Translations under genes and position numbers: made by a program
The notes under the pieces: model-generated
The model's database searches: none
What the model was told of the DNA's origin: nothing
What the model saw: only the letters and a program-made list of their open reading frames with translations
Part shown: positions 14,326-24,804 of the stretch, one piece after another
Layout of the letters: every line of letters begins with the position of its first letter
Position numbering within the stretch: the first letter of the stretch is position 1
From: Pogostemon cablin
Lineage: Eukaryota; Streptophyta; Magnoliopsida; Lamiales; Lamiaceae
Assembly (NCBI GenBank): GCA_023678885.1
Contig: CM043005.1
Span: 2,904,314-2,968,313, forward strand
Length of the DNA: 64,000 nt
Direction: 5' to 3'

Positions 14326-15207
14326 ATTATACCATCTTAATTTTATTTTTAATAAAAATATTTTTTATTTCAAAATGTTAAAAAAATACGATTTAATAAA
14401 ACTTTGATTAGAAATATTTATTACTTTCCTCGTAAAATATTATCAAAGAGAGGAAAAGGGGTAAATAATAAGAAAGAAAGTGAGTTAAATGCCTAATATA
14501 CACTTTTACAGGGTTAAACGATACCGTGGTCAAATATTTTTTAAAATTTTATTTTTTGTCAATTTTTTAATGTTATGTTTAAAAATACCCAAAACGACAA
14601 AAAAGATCTTGGCTCGATAATGACACAATTGTAATTTTGAAAAAAAGTCATTATCGAGTTAACATTTTTATAATTAAAAAGTTGACTCGATAATAATTTT
14701 TTTTTAAATTACAGTCGTGTTATTATCGAATTAATGTCTCTTTTATCATTTTGGACATTTTTTTACATTCATATAAAAAGTTAGCAGAAAAGAAAATTTT
14801 AAAAATTATAAAAATGTTGACTCGATAATAACTTTTTTTTAAAAAAAATTACAGTCGTATCATTATCAAATCAAACTCTCTTTTATCATTTTGGTCATTT
14901 TTTTACACCCACATAAAAAGTGAGCACAAAAGAATTATAGTGTAATTTATTAATACTCACTTCCTTATTAATGACTTGATACTTTCAAGATTGTGTATTA
15001 CTACAATTTTCAAGATTTCCTTTAACATAACTAAAGCACGTTTGTTCTGCATTTATTATTATTTTTTCTTTTTATTCTAATCAAGTTTTTTTTTGTTTCC
15101 TTTATTGCACTAATTTCATTTTTTTTTCTTTTCATTTTATCCTAATTAAATTTCTTACAATTTTTTTTCTTTTTGATGGATTTTTTCTTTTAAAATTAAA
15201 TTATGAG
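14326..15207. repeat. AT-rich spacer with a 135-bp tandem duplication
   Basis: From 14681 a unit beginning 'gttgactcgataataa' and containing 'ttacagtcgt' and 'ctcttttatcattttgg' is repeated at 14816 with a period of 135 bp. A third, inverted trace ('gtcattatcgagtt') lies at about 14645. The remainder to 15207 is T-rich and shows no gene. Confidence 0.6.
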
Positions 15208-15589
15208 TTGATATTAGGTACGCTCGGGTGCAAGGGTGCACCAATATGTGTATAACTTTTTATTTTATTTTGTATATGTTTTTATTCTATTTTGTATACG
15301 GAGTATGTGTTTCTTAATAATTGTATATTTTTTTCACACTAAATTTTTCATTAAAAAAATTAGCATCCATATGTGTATAACTTTTTATTCAATAGTGTAT
15401 ACATGTTTTTTAATAACTGTATATTTTTTTACACTCAATTTTTTATTAAAAAAAACTAACAATTAAATTGTATGTTTTTTTGTTCATAATTGTATATGTT
15501 TTTGTTTATATTTGTATACATTTTTTAAAATGAATTCACTGTATTTTAGGGTGCACCTGGGTTAAAATATAATTAGCCTTAAATTATAT
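15208..15589. mobile_element. 'GTGCACC' MITE-like element, copy 1 (reverse orientation)
   Basis: Begins 'gttgatattaggtacgctc', continues 'gggtgcaagggtgcacc', and ends 'agggtgcacctgggtt'. The interior is made of 'tgtgtataactttttatt' and 'ttgtatatgtttttgttc' repeats. The same arrangement, inverted, occurs at 48597, 57722 and 58158. Noncoding; small ORFs over it are artefacts. Confidence 0.65.
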
Positions 15590-15834
15590 ATTATGTGCTT
15601 ACTATTATTCATTTGCATATTAACATATACTATTAAGTAGAATGTTACTCTTAAAATCTTTTGTACTATTAAAACATTAATTACAACGTTACTCATGAAC
15701 AAATGTGAAATTATATATTATGTGATTACTATGATTCATTTACATATTAACATATATTATTAAGTAGAATGTTACTCTTAAAATCTTTTATACTATTAAA
15801 ACATTAATTACAACGTTACTCATGAACAAATGTG
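15581..15834. repeat. 127-bp tandem duplication
   Basis: 'aaattatatattatgtg' through 'acgttactcatgaacaaatg' is present twice (15581-15707 and 15708-15834) with only a few differences, so the duplication is fairly recent. Confidence 0.85.
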
Positions 15835-16591
15835 ATAGTATTATTGGGTATTGATTTTTGAATACAAGGATAAAGAAATAAAAAAAATGGAATTGTTAAA
15901 AAAAAGATAATACACATAACAAAGTATTGATAAATATTTTGCACAGTGAATTTTGTGTATTATTTCAATTCTCCCAATATTTTTCTATTAGACTCACTCA
16001 CAATACTAATACACTCACAACACATTAAATATATATTAATTAATTAACCTACTACACATTTAAATATTACACATTTAAATATTACTCCCTCTGACCAATT
16101 ACAATGTATCAATTTTATCATTTTGGACAACCACTTCAAAAATATCCATTTTCTTCTTTTAGTAAAAGGAACCCCACATGGACTACCACATCCTTCTAAT
16201 ACAACTACCCCTACACATATAATAATAATACATTTTAATCCAAGTGCAAAAAATAAATAAATACCTTGTAAGTGGCTAGATAAAGTATATATCTCTTAAT
16301 TTATGTGCAAAAAGCAAACCTAAACGGCTGAACGTTAATACGAGATGGAGGGAGTATATTTTTTGGCAAAGACTTGTTTGAGACGGTCTTATGAAATGAC
16401 TTTCGTAAGGTGAATAAGAAGTGACAACATTTTAGTTAAAAGTGATACTTAATTGATGAAAAGTGATAATAGTGCAATAAATTATTTAAATAACAATTTA
16501 TAGTATAAATATAAAGTGATAACAATTTTTTTAAAAAAAGTGATAATATCTTTAATCAAAATGATAACTAATTAAAAAAAGTGTAAAATTA
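15835..16591. mobile_element. Spacer containing a 'CTCCCTC' MITE at 16083-16356
   Basis: The MITE starts 'tactccctctgaccaatt' and ends 'cgagatggagggagta', with the family interior 'acaactacccctacaca' and 'tgtgcaaaaagcaaac'. From about 16370 the text contains 'cttgtttgagacggtct' and 'aaagtgataat' motifs that recur at 18186 and 38160. No gene. Confidence 0.65.
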
Positions 16592-16796
16592 AACTCCCTC
16601 CATCCCCACCGAAAGGTCCCCATTTTACTATTTTAGGCGTCTCAATCAAAAGTTCTCATTTTTCACTTTTAGTAAAAAGACCCCACATATAACTCATCAT
16701 TCACTACTAATACAACTACCCACTACACATAAAATAATAATACTTCTTAATCTACGTACAAAAAGCAACCGACGTTTGGGCGGGACGGAGAGAGTA
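16592..16796. mobile_element. MITE with 'CTCCCTCCATCCCCACCG' terminus
   Basis: Left 'aactccctccatccccaccg' is mirrored by 'gggcgggacggagagagta'. The interior 'ctactaatacaactaccca' is shared with copies at 38361 and 58701. Confidence 0.75.
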
Positions 16797-17390
16797 TTAT
16801 CATGATATGATCTCACCCAAAACTTTCCTATATATTTTTTAAAAAAATGCCTTAAATAAGAAGTTATAATATTTTAAATTAAAAATAATATTTCATTTAG
16901 ACAAATGTGGGCAGAAGATTTTGCGTTATAATATTAATAAAATATAAATTATGTAAAACTTTATATTATTCTTTTAATATAATATTAAAATAAGGAATTT
17001 TAAAATATTTAATTAGTATCATATAAATTTTGATTAATTAAAAAATAATTTAAAATACATACGCATAATATTTATTAATTAATTAATTTAAGAGGCCCTT
17101 ATTATTTTTATATTAGCAAATTAATCCTTTTGTAAGTTATTTAAACTAAATTATAAAACTATCAATTAAAAATAATCGATTAAGTCACATGCATGCAGCA
17201 TTAATTTCATTAAGATTTATGAATTCATTAAGAAATAGAGTATTAATGGCGGAAACTTTTGGATAAGCAACAGTTTTGTCTAGGAAAATGATAAAAATTA
17301 ATTAAGGACAATATAGTAATTTCGAAATAAGAGTAAGAATTGTGGCTGCCAGCAATCTTTACCCTTGTTCAAATTACTACCTTACTCTAA
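16797..17390. other. AT-rich spacer
   Basis: No ORF, repeat or RNA gene can be supported in this stretch. Confidence 0.5.
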
Positions 17391-17797
17391 GAGCACCTGC
17401 AATGGGCACAAATTTTCTAGTTGAAACTAAAATTTATTTTACTCTAACCAATGTGTTTTTGATGAATTTAAACTCATAAATGCTTCGAGTTCCACGCCAT
17501 GAATTGAGTTCATTGACAATAAAAAGGAAAATACAGATAGATATATTTAATATAAAATAATTATTTAAGTAAATTTTTTTTAATTGTTAGTTTAAACTAA
17601 AATATGAATGTGGCTTCTATTGAGTTTAATTGAAATTCATGATAAAGTGAGGTGGGGAAGAATTGGGGAGTTTAAACATAATAATTGGTGTGGATGCTCA
17701 GTTTATTATGTATTCTTACTCAATTGAAATTCATGAAGAGTTAGGTGGAGGAGAAAGGGGGAGTTTAAACCTAATAACTAGTGTGGATGCTCTAAGT
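17391..17797. mobile_element. MITE with 'AGAGCACCTGCAATGG' terminus and duplicated right end
   Basis: Left end 'aagagcacctgcaatggg' and right end 'agtgtggatgctctaag' are imperfect inverted repeats of a type common in plant genomes. About 95 bp of the right part are tandemly duplicated: 'gaaattcatga...gtgtggatgctc' at about 17630-17700 and 17723-17795. The 66-codon ORF over the duplication is not a gene. Confidence 0.6.
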
Positions 17798-19022
17798 AGT
17801 TTATTATATATTTTTTTCGGTGTAATTATTTCTCATGATTTTTATACTCCATGCAAACTCTAAAATCTTGTTGCGATATATGGGTACAATTATTATTCAT
17901 AATTTTTATACTTCATGCACACCTCCAATATATTGTCTCTTGTACAACAATGTGCAAGTACACAATTTTACACAATTTTATTCATAAATTGAAAAGAAAA
18001 TTATATGTATGGATATGATTTGAACCACTGGGTAAGATACATTATGAAGTCTAAGAATGAAAATGTAAAATACCTTAGAACTATAATAGTGATATACCCT
18101 AAAAATAAACATTAAATTTATATAATTATAAGATATAAATTATTAAGATGCACATAATTAAAAAATAAATTTTTAGAGAAAAACTTGTGTGAGACCGTCT
18201 CACGGATGGGAACGATTATAATGAAAAATGATAATAAATTATTATTTTATGAACAATTTATAATATAAATAAAAGGATAATATCTTTTTTTAAAAAAATG
18301 ATAACATCTTCAATAAATAATTAAGAGATGGGAACCATTATAATGAAAAGTGATAATAAATTAGCATTTTATGAATAATTTATAATATAAATAAAATGTA
18401 ATAATTTTTTTTTTTTAAAAATGATAACGTTTTCAATAAATAATTAAGAAAATGTAAATTGTACATAATTTTTATATGCTAACTTGAAATGCGTACTTTA
18501 ATGCAAGTCTAGAATTTCTCTCCCTTTCTCATTTAATATTTAATTAAACATGCGCTCCCACATAGAATTTTTTTATAAATGGGTGGCGATGAGGTTCAAA
18601 ATTGGACATTTGTAATTATGGCTCTGATACCATGTTAAACAATCACCTCATCTAAAAACTTAAGCTAATAGATTGAGTATCATTTAATATATAATTAATA
18701 CACTCTAACAACAACAAGTGATTAAATATGAGGTTAAATTCAAGATCTAAATTTTCTCATCATTTAACAATTGATATATAAGATTAAAAACATTAGAAAA
18801 ATAGGAGATCTGGATTTTTCATACACTTGGCTATACTATATATATTCATCGTGTTGTGTATGAGTAACTAATTATTGAACTGATGATGTAATAAGTAGCT
18901 ATAAAACGACATACGACACTTAGAAAAATAGAAAAAGGAAAGCAGGCAAAGGGAACTCATCAACAATCCTAACAAACACAGCATGCTTAGCATGTTAAGC
19001 AAACATATCATAACAACATACC
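17798..19022. repeat. AT-rich upstream region with a 119-bp tandem duplication
   Basis: 'gatgggaacgattataatga' at about 18206 and 'gatgggaaccattataatga' at about 18326 start two similar units rich in 'gtgataataaatta' and 'tttataatataaat'. 'cttgtgtgagaccgtctcac' at 18187 is a short palindromic motif that also occurs elsewhere in the window. No gene up to the protease promoter. Confidence 0.55.
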
Positions 19023-19029
19023 TATATAA
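19023..19029 (+). promoter_or_regulatory. Candidate TATA box of the cysteine protease locus
   Basis: 'tatataa' within 'cctatataag', about 190 bp upstream of the chosen ATG (19215). Position and sequence fit a plant TATA box with a leader of roughly 160 nt. No experimental support. Confidence 0.45.
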
Positions 19030-19214
19030 GTACAAAATCACATCCAAAAATAGTACCCTAATCCCTAATATAGGAAACTTTTATCCTTAATTCTGCAAAA
19101 AAAGGCTGCATCCATGAAATCATATTGATGCAAAGTTGTTACTTTCCCTATCATGCATGCTATATATATGTGCCCCAAAAGATTCACATTCTTTACACTA
19201 AGAACATTCCAATT

Positions 19215-20531
19215 ATGGATAACATGATCATGAGAAAGGTTTTCTTGATTTCTATTTTTCTTGGAATGGTTTTAGGCCTTGCAGAGAGCATAGAGTTCAC
19301 AGAGAAGGATCTTGTGTCGGACGAGCGGTTGTGGGATTTGTACGAGCGGTGGCGGAGCCACCACACCGTCTCTCGCGACCTCACGGAGAAGAGGAGGCGA
19401 TTCAACGTGTTTAAGGCGAACGTACAGCACGTCGATAAGGTGAATAGGATGGACAAGCCTTATAAGCTGAAGCTCAACAAGTTTGCTGATATGACAAACC
19501 TTGAATTCAGAAACTCTTACAGCTCTAAGATCAAGCATCATCGGATCGATGCTCCGTGGTAGAAAGCCTGCCACGGGGTTTATGCATGACGGGGTGCAGA
19601 ATCTGCCCTCGTCTATTGATTGGAGAGCTCAGGGTGCTGTTACCCCTGTCAAGAATCAGGGAAATTGTGGTGAGTTGCTGTTTTTTGTCGCGGTGTTGAG
19701 TGGTTTTGTAGTGTTTTGAATGTGTAATTTGTGCGAGTATTGGCAGGTAGTTGTTGGGCATTTTCTACTGCGGTGGGAGTTGAAGGGATCAACAAGATTA
19801 AAACTGGTCAGTTAGTATCCTTGTCTGAGCAAGAACTTGTGGATTGTGAGAAAGATAATGATGGATGCAATGGAGGGTTGATGGAAAACGCGTACGAGTT
19901 CATCAAGAAACGAGGCGGCCTAACGACGGAGAGAGTGTATCCGTACAGAGCCAGAGATGGGAGCTGTGATGCAGCAAAGGTAGAAAAGAAGTAGCTAACA
20001 ATGCAAATTAACTTGTCCTTACAACTCTGTCAACATTTTTGTATCATGTCCCATTTTTTATGTGTAGATGAATGCACCAATAGTGATGATTGACGGGCAT
20101 GAGAACGTGCCTGAAAACGATGAAAGCGCGCTGATGAAAGCTGTTGCAAACCAGCCAGTATCAGTGGCTATTGATGCTGGTGGATCTGATATGCAGTTCT
20201 ACTCAGAGGTGTGACATGATGAACTCTGTCATTTTTGAGTTGTGGGTTGGCCTAAAATCGCGTTTGTTGATTGCAGGGAGTTTTCACGGGCGAATGTGGG
20301 ACGGAGCTGGACCACGGGGTGGCTGTGGTGGGATACGGAAGCACTCAGGATGGGACGAAATATTGGATAGTGAAGAACTCTTGGGGGAGTGAATGGGGAG
20401 AACAAGGGTACTTTAGGATGCAACGGGACGTGGAGACGGAGGAAGGGCTGTGTGGCATTGCGATGCAGGCGTCGTACCCGATTAAATTGTCGTCGGATAA
20501 CCCGCAACCACCATCCAAAGATGAGCTTTGA
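19215..20531 (+). pseudogene. KDEL-tailed papain-like cysteine protease (vignain/CEP class), frameshifted
   Basis: Proposed exons: 19215-19669, 19747-19979, 20068-20208, 20277-20531. All introns are GT-AG, and phases close perfectly once 4 extra bases are discounted, giving about 359 codons, the usual length of vignain-type proteases. Visible in order: signal peptide ('MRKVFLISIFLGMVLGLA'), I29 inhibitor prodomain with ERFNIN/GNFD-like 'RRRFNVFKANVQHV' and 'LKLNKFADMTN', mature start 'LPSSIDWRAQGAVTPVKNQG', active-site 'CGSCWAFS' spanning the first splice junction, 'GCNGG', 'LDHGVAVVGYG' (catalytic His), 'VKNSWG' (Asn) and a terminal KDEL retention signal. Family members mature in ER-derived vesicles and act in senescence and programmed cell death. 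The lesion is an extra ATCG at 19545-19548 that shifts the frame into a TAG at 19560. Alternative starts are 19224 and 19230. Confidence 0.9.
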
Positions 20532-20612
20532 GTTGTTAGATGATGCAGTAACTAGAGTTTATAGAGATGATGTATCTGTATCAAGTGTTTGGTTATATGC
20601 TTGTTTGTGGTG

Positions 20613-20618
20613 AATAAA
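20613..20618 (+). terminator. Candidate polyadenylation signal of the protease locus
   Basis: 'aataaa' 82 bp past the stop codon, followed by T/G-rich sequence. Confidence 0.5.
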
Positions 20619-20739
20619 ATATGGAAGTTTGAAAGAGATGTTCTAATTAAGTATGTTTTGATATCAACTCATTCTTGTATTTATAGTCAAACAAATACAC
20701 CATCATGAGTTGATACACAATTGTAGATCACATAATAGT

Positions 20740-21110
20740 AACTTTAAGAGTGAGGCTTGCGTGCGCGCCATGCGGTTTTAGAATTTAGTATTTTTGATAA
20801 GGGTACATTATTTTGTTCTAAAGGGTATGCACTTTAATGAATAAGGGTACACCATTTTGTTGTATACACTTTTCATTATATTTTTTATTTTTCTTCAGAA
20901 AATAAAGGGTACACATCTTTATACTAAAGGGTATACAATTTAACACAAAATTCTAAAGGCGTCCGGGCGCACACAAGTTTTTGCCTTGTAAAATAAAGAG
21001 TACACATCTTTATACTAAAAGGTATATAATTTAGCACAAAATTCTAAAGGCACACAAAATATGCTCCCGTGTACCCGGGCACACACAAGCTTTTGCCTAA
21101 CTTTAAAAGC
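20740..21110. mobile_element. Repeat with G/C-rich 'GGGCGCACACAAG...TTTTGCC' ends
   Basis: Begins 'gtgaggcttgcgtgcgcgcc'. It has two versions of an end motif: 'ggcgtccgggcgcacacaag' then 'tttttgcc' (about 20957-20989), and 'gtacccgggcacacacaag' then 'cttttgcc' (about 21073-21099). The interior repeats 'gggtacaccattttgttg' and 'aaagggtacacatcttta'. The same start and end occur at 59501-59697. Probably a short non-autonomous transposon with a partly duplicated end. Confidence 0.5.
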
Positions 21111-21370
21111 GTATGTAAGTTTTGTCTAATCCAACAAGATTTGCTTAATTATTCTACCCCTCCCTTCCAAAGTACAGTTAACATTGCAAATCTGAAATGG
21201 ACTGCTATGACCAGACCAAAGTAATAAGCCCACTAAAAAATTTGGCGCCAGCTATTCGTACACCGAATTACTTAATACATTTAATTATATCTACACACAA
21301 AAATTATATATACACACACAAAAGACTACATTGCCCTAAATGAAATACACCCATATACCCAATACCTTCC

Positions 21371-22761
21371 TGTTGAATTGTATACTAAAAGTCTAGCTTT
21401 TTGAACAATGTTATAACAATTTATTTGAAACGAGAATCATATGATCAAATGATTGCATCCTATAATTTATTTATATGTCGATACAATAGTCCATTTACTT
21501 TATACTGTAAATAATAAGTTGTGCGACAACACGCGGAAGATCATATTATCGGTTTCTTTATAAAGTATAAACAGATGCTCACAACCGAGATAGACGGGGA
21601 CTCTCTATCGGGATGGTCATAGTGTAATTTGGTATTAGTTTGTCTTAACTATAGAATCACATTAGTGCATTTTGTGTGTATCAAGCAGGACCGCTTGAGA
21701 TCGTTCGATTTATACTGACTATATAGGAGAACTTGATCTCAGTTATTATGGATGTTCGTGCTCTTAATCCCTATACAATAATCTCGACACGTAAGACAGT
21801 ATGTATGTCTTTGATTCATCAATGGGTGATATTTACATGTAATTAAATCAACAAACTCGGTGACTTGGGAAATAGTATTGTCTCTATGGTGTGCTGTTGA
21901 TTGTAGAAGAAATTCGTGTCCTATTAAATAGGTTGATGATGTCCCCTTGAGGAGCTCATAAGGATTATCATGTAAACCCTGCAGGTGGATTTATTCCGAC
22001 ATGATAATGAGGTTGAGTGGTACTACTCTCGGATGAGATATTAATTAATGGAGTTGTCAATAATTTAATTAATTAATGAACATTGTATATCTTAAACATG
22101 GAGAGACTAACGGGCCCATAATAAGAAGGAGCCTATAATGTAATTATGGGATTAGAACAGTAGTTCAGTAATAATATTTTAGTGGTATATATTATTATTA
22201 TTGGATTTAAGTATAAGTTTTGGATTAAACTTGGATACTTAAGCCCAATGGAGGCCCAACTCTAATTTCTCCTCCTTATCCCTGTTGTAGCCCATATATA
22301 AGTCATCTCAATTGTCCTAACTCTAATGATTATTATTCATGCCTAACATTTTGAGGAGGATGAGGGAATAGCAGATTGAGAAGATCTTGAAGATCGTCAC
22401 CCACACGACGTCAAGATTAGACTTGGGAATACAGCAGAAGATCGGAAGGTTGTCTGCTGCTGCTGTTCGTCAACTTCCATGATTTTTTTAAAATCTTATA
22501 GAACTTCAAATTGAATGTGTGATACATCGTTGGAAAGAAACAAAAGAGAGGATCGTTTTGGCGTAAAGATCACTCAAATCGGAGATTGGATGAGTAAGCT
22601 ATGCCCAAAACGGTGAGGCTGCACATGCTGCCGGTGAGAATTCATTCTCTTCTTTAACATACCCTGGTGAAAGTGATACGTTTCTATCTTCTTGCTTCTG
22701 TTGATTTAGAAATGCATGGAACCCTAACGGTTCACGTTAACTAAACGATCGAATGCCAATA
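21371..22761 (+). repeat. 5' LTR of the copia element (1391 bp)
   Basis: Starts 'TGTTGAATTGTATACTAAAA' and ends near 'gaatgccaata' just before the degraded PBS. The terminal CA is mutated to TA. The same LTR family occurs at 27543 and 61439; the latter copy keeps 'TGTTGG' and 'CCAACA' ends, which defines the boundaries here. Confidence 0.9.
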
Positions 22762-24804
22762 ATTAGTGTCAGAGCTTCAATTTCGTGGTGAAGCGTGACA
22801 CGTTAGGCTAAGGTTTATGTGATTTAATTATGAATTAGAATCGCATGAGGATTAAGGTTTAGTATAATTACTTTATCCATGTATATCCCTATGTAAAACC
22901 TGTTCGTCAATCGTCGAAACCTGTATCGTTGATGGGTGTGTGAAGAATCGACGGAACCTGTTCGTCGAAATTTCACGCCTGAAAAAGATGATTAGTGCTC
23001 TTTTGAGTGTCTGCTATCGGGTGATGCGTCCGTAGCCGAGAAGATGGTGCACAGATTGGCATGCGGAAGGGAAGAACAGGGAACTGGGATTGTGATCGAG
23101 CGATGGAACCAGTCGGCGGGCATTGTGTCGTGCTTGTTGGAGAGCTGGCGAGCACGTAGCCGAGCGCATGGCCGGGCGGCACGTACGGCAGTCTTCACAT
23201 TGTCGGGCTTGGAAATATGTATAAAGGCGGGCGAGACGCCCGCTTTGCATGCACAATGGCGAGCATGTGGTCGGGGGTGCTAGAGCATTGACGAGCATGC
23301 TGGAAAGAAAACAGACGCATGGCCGGGCATCATGCATGGTTTCTGAGAAATCGGGTAGAGCGCCGGGTGGCATGCTCGGAGGGGCGTGTGGAGTCGTGCG
23401 TGGTTTCTAAGAAACCGAGTAGAGTGCCCAGTGGCGTGCTCGGAGGGGCGCACGATATCGTGCGTGCTGCTGGGCGAAGTGCAAGGCGACGTGCTAGGCA
23501 AAGTACAGGGCGACATGCCGGCTGAGGCGCATGGTTTTTAGCGTGGTTGCTGCACGATTATATGTTTCAGCGCTGGAGTCGCGCACGGAGGCAGGCACGG
23601 GAGTATGTTGTGGTGTCTGGTGGCGTGTTGACGAGCTGATAGATGGGTGGAGTAGTCAGCGTCGGGCAAGGAATCTGGAGGAAGATTCGGCATCAGATTC
23701 TTTCAGAATATCAAATTAGGTTTGATCCCTATCTGCGTTGCCCATATTCGTGCTTGGTGGCGAACAATCGAATTCGCTGATATATAACTGTTTATAATTG
23801 ATTTAATTATCTTATTATTGTTATATACATTATGCATGTTTCTCCGTGATTTACTGCCTTTTTTATCTTAGTATGAGCATGCTAGGTTGCGAATTTTATT
23901 TTGAATATTATATGCATGTAAAAACCCTCGGTGTTAAATAACTAAGTGGAAGAGTGAATTGGTAAATAATTCCCTCGGCCTCCATTATTGGTTTGTTAGC
24001 GATGTAAATAAACTTGCGCGTCGGCATTAGGCCCTTCCTCCCTATCGGATGAGTTTATTCATGGATTGTTGAAACATACTTCTTTATTATTTGCATGGTT
24101 AAAGAGGAACCGATTATTAATTATTTTGTCATGAGGTTAGGTTGACGAATGAAATTAATAGGTAAAACCTTCTCTTATAAATGTTCAGGTTTGTATACGT
24201 CCACACTATCGTGGCATACAGACTCACGGTGCTTGAGATGTTGGTGAATTTTATTTTATATTATTTTGAGAGAATCAATATAAATAGATAAATTCGAAGA
24301 TTTGATCGGTGTATTTATTTATGTTATTCTCTATAATTTCGAATGGTTTATTTCACTTACTGTTTACTAAAAGAAATTATATTTACTCGTCCAAAATTAG
24401 ATGATTAGAAAAGAATCTTGGTTTTAATTTTACTGCTTAGGAAAATATATGTGTTCTCACTAAGGATGTCCTATGATGCCTATTAAAGTCTCTAGTGGAG
24501 AGGTGAGAGGTTCATAGAAATATAATGGTCTCATGTAACTCTTCGGATACCTGAGTAAGGTTGATAGGCGAAAGGTCATGGTTGAATTGATGAACGAATT
24601 GGGAATGATTTGACTAGAAATTGAAGGGAAACCTAGGTCAATTTTATTCTCCACAATTTGCCTAGATATTTTGAGCAAGTTCCACCTGATTATAAGAGGT
24701 GTATTCGGTGGGAAACTTCTGACAAAACAAGTGGCGAAGGAAATCAATTCTCATCAAGATGTGAACAAGGTTAGTATCTCATTCACTAGTTGTTGAAGCA
24801 CGAT
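22762..24804 (+). other. Copia 5' leader with a GC-rich island and decayed gag region
   Basis: 22764-22775 is a degraded initiator-Met PBS ('tagtgtcagagc' against the usual TGGTATCAGAGC). From about 22937 to 23720 the sequence becomes strongly GC-rich, unlike everything around it. It carries a roughly 64-bp imperfect repeat ('tgcatggtttctgagaaatc' and 'tgcgtggtttctaagaaacc', each followed by a 'ctcggaggggcg' segment). Short ORFs on both strands there are compositional. From 23721 to 24800 no gag can be recognised, although this is where it should lie. Confidence 0.6.

Noticed and set aside
17663..17863. 66-codon ORF
   Set aside because: Falls on the duplicated right end of a MITE. The peptide repeat mirrors the DNA duplication.
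19193..19761. Minus-strand ORFs over protease exon 1
   Set aside because: Shadows of the conserved + strand coding exon.
22973..23719. Overlapping ORFs in the GC-rich island of the first copia copy
   Set aside because: Same compositional effect. The repeat content explains similar peptides in several frames.
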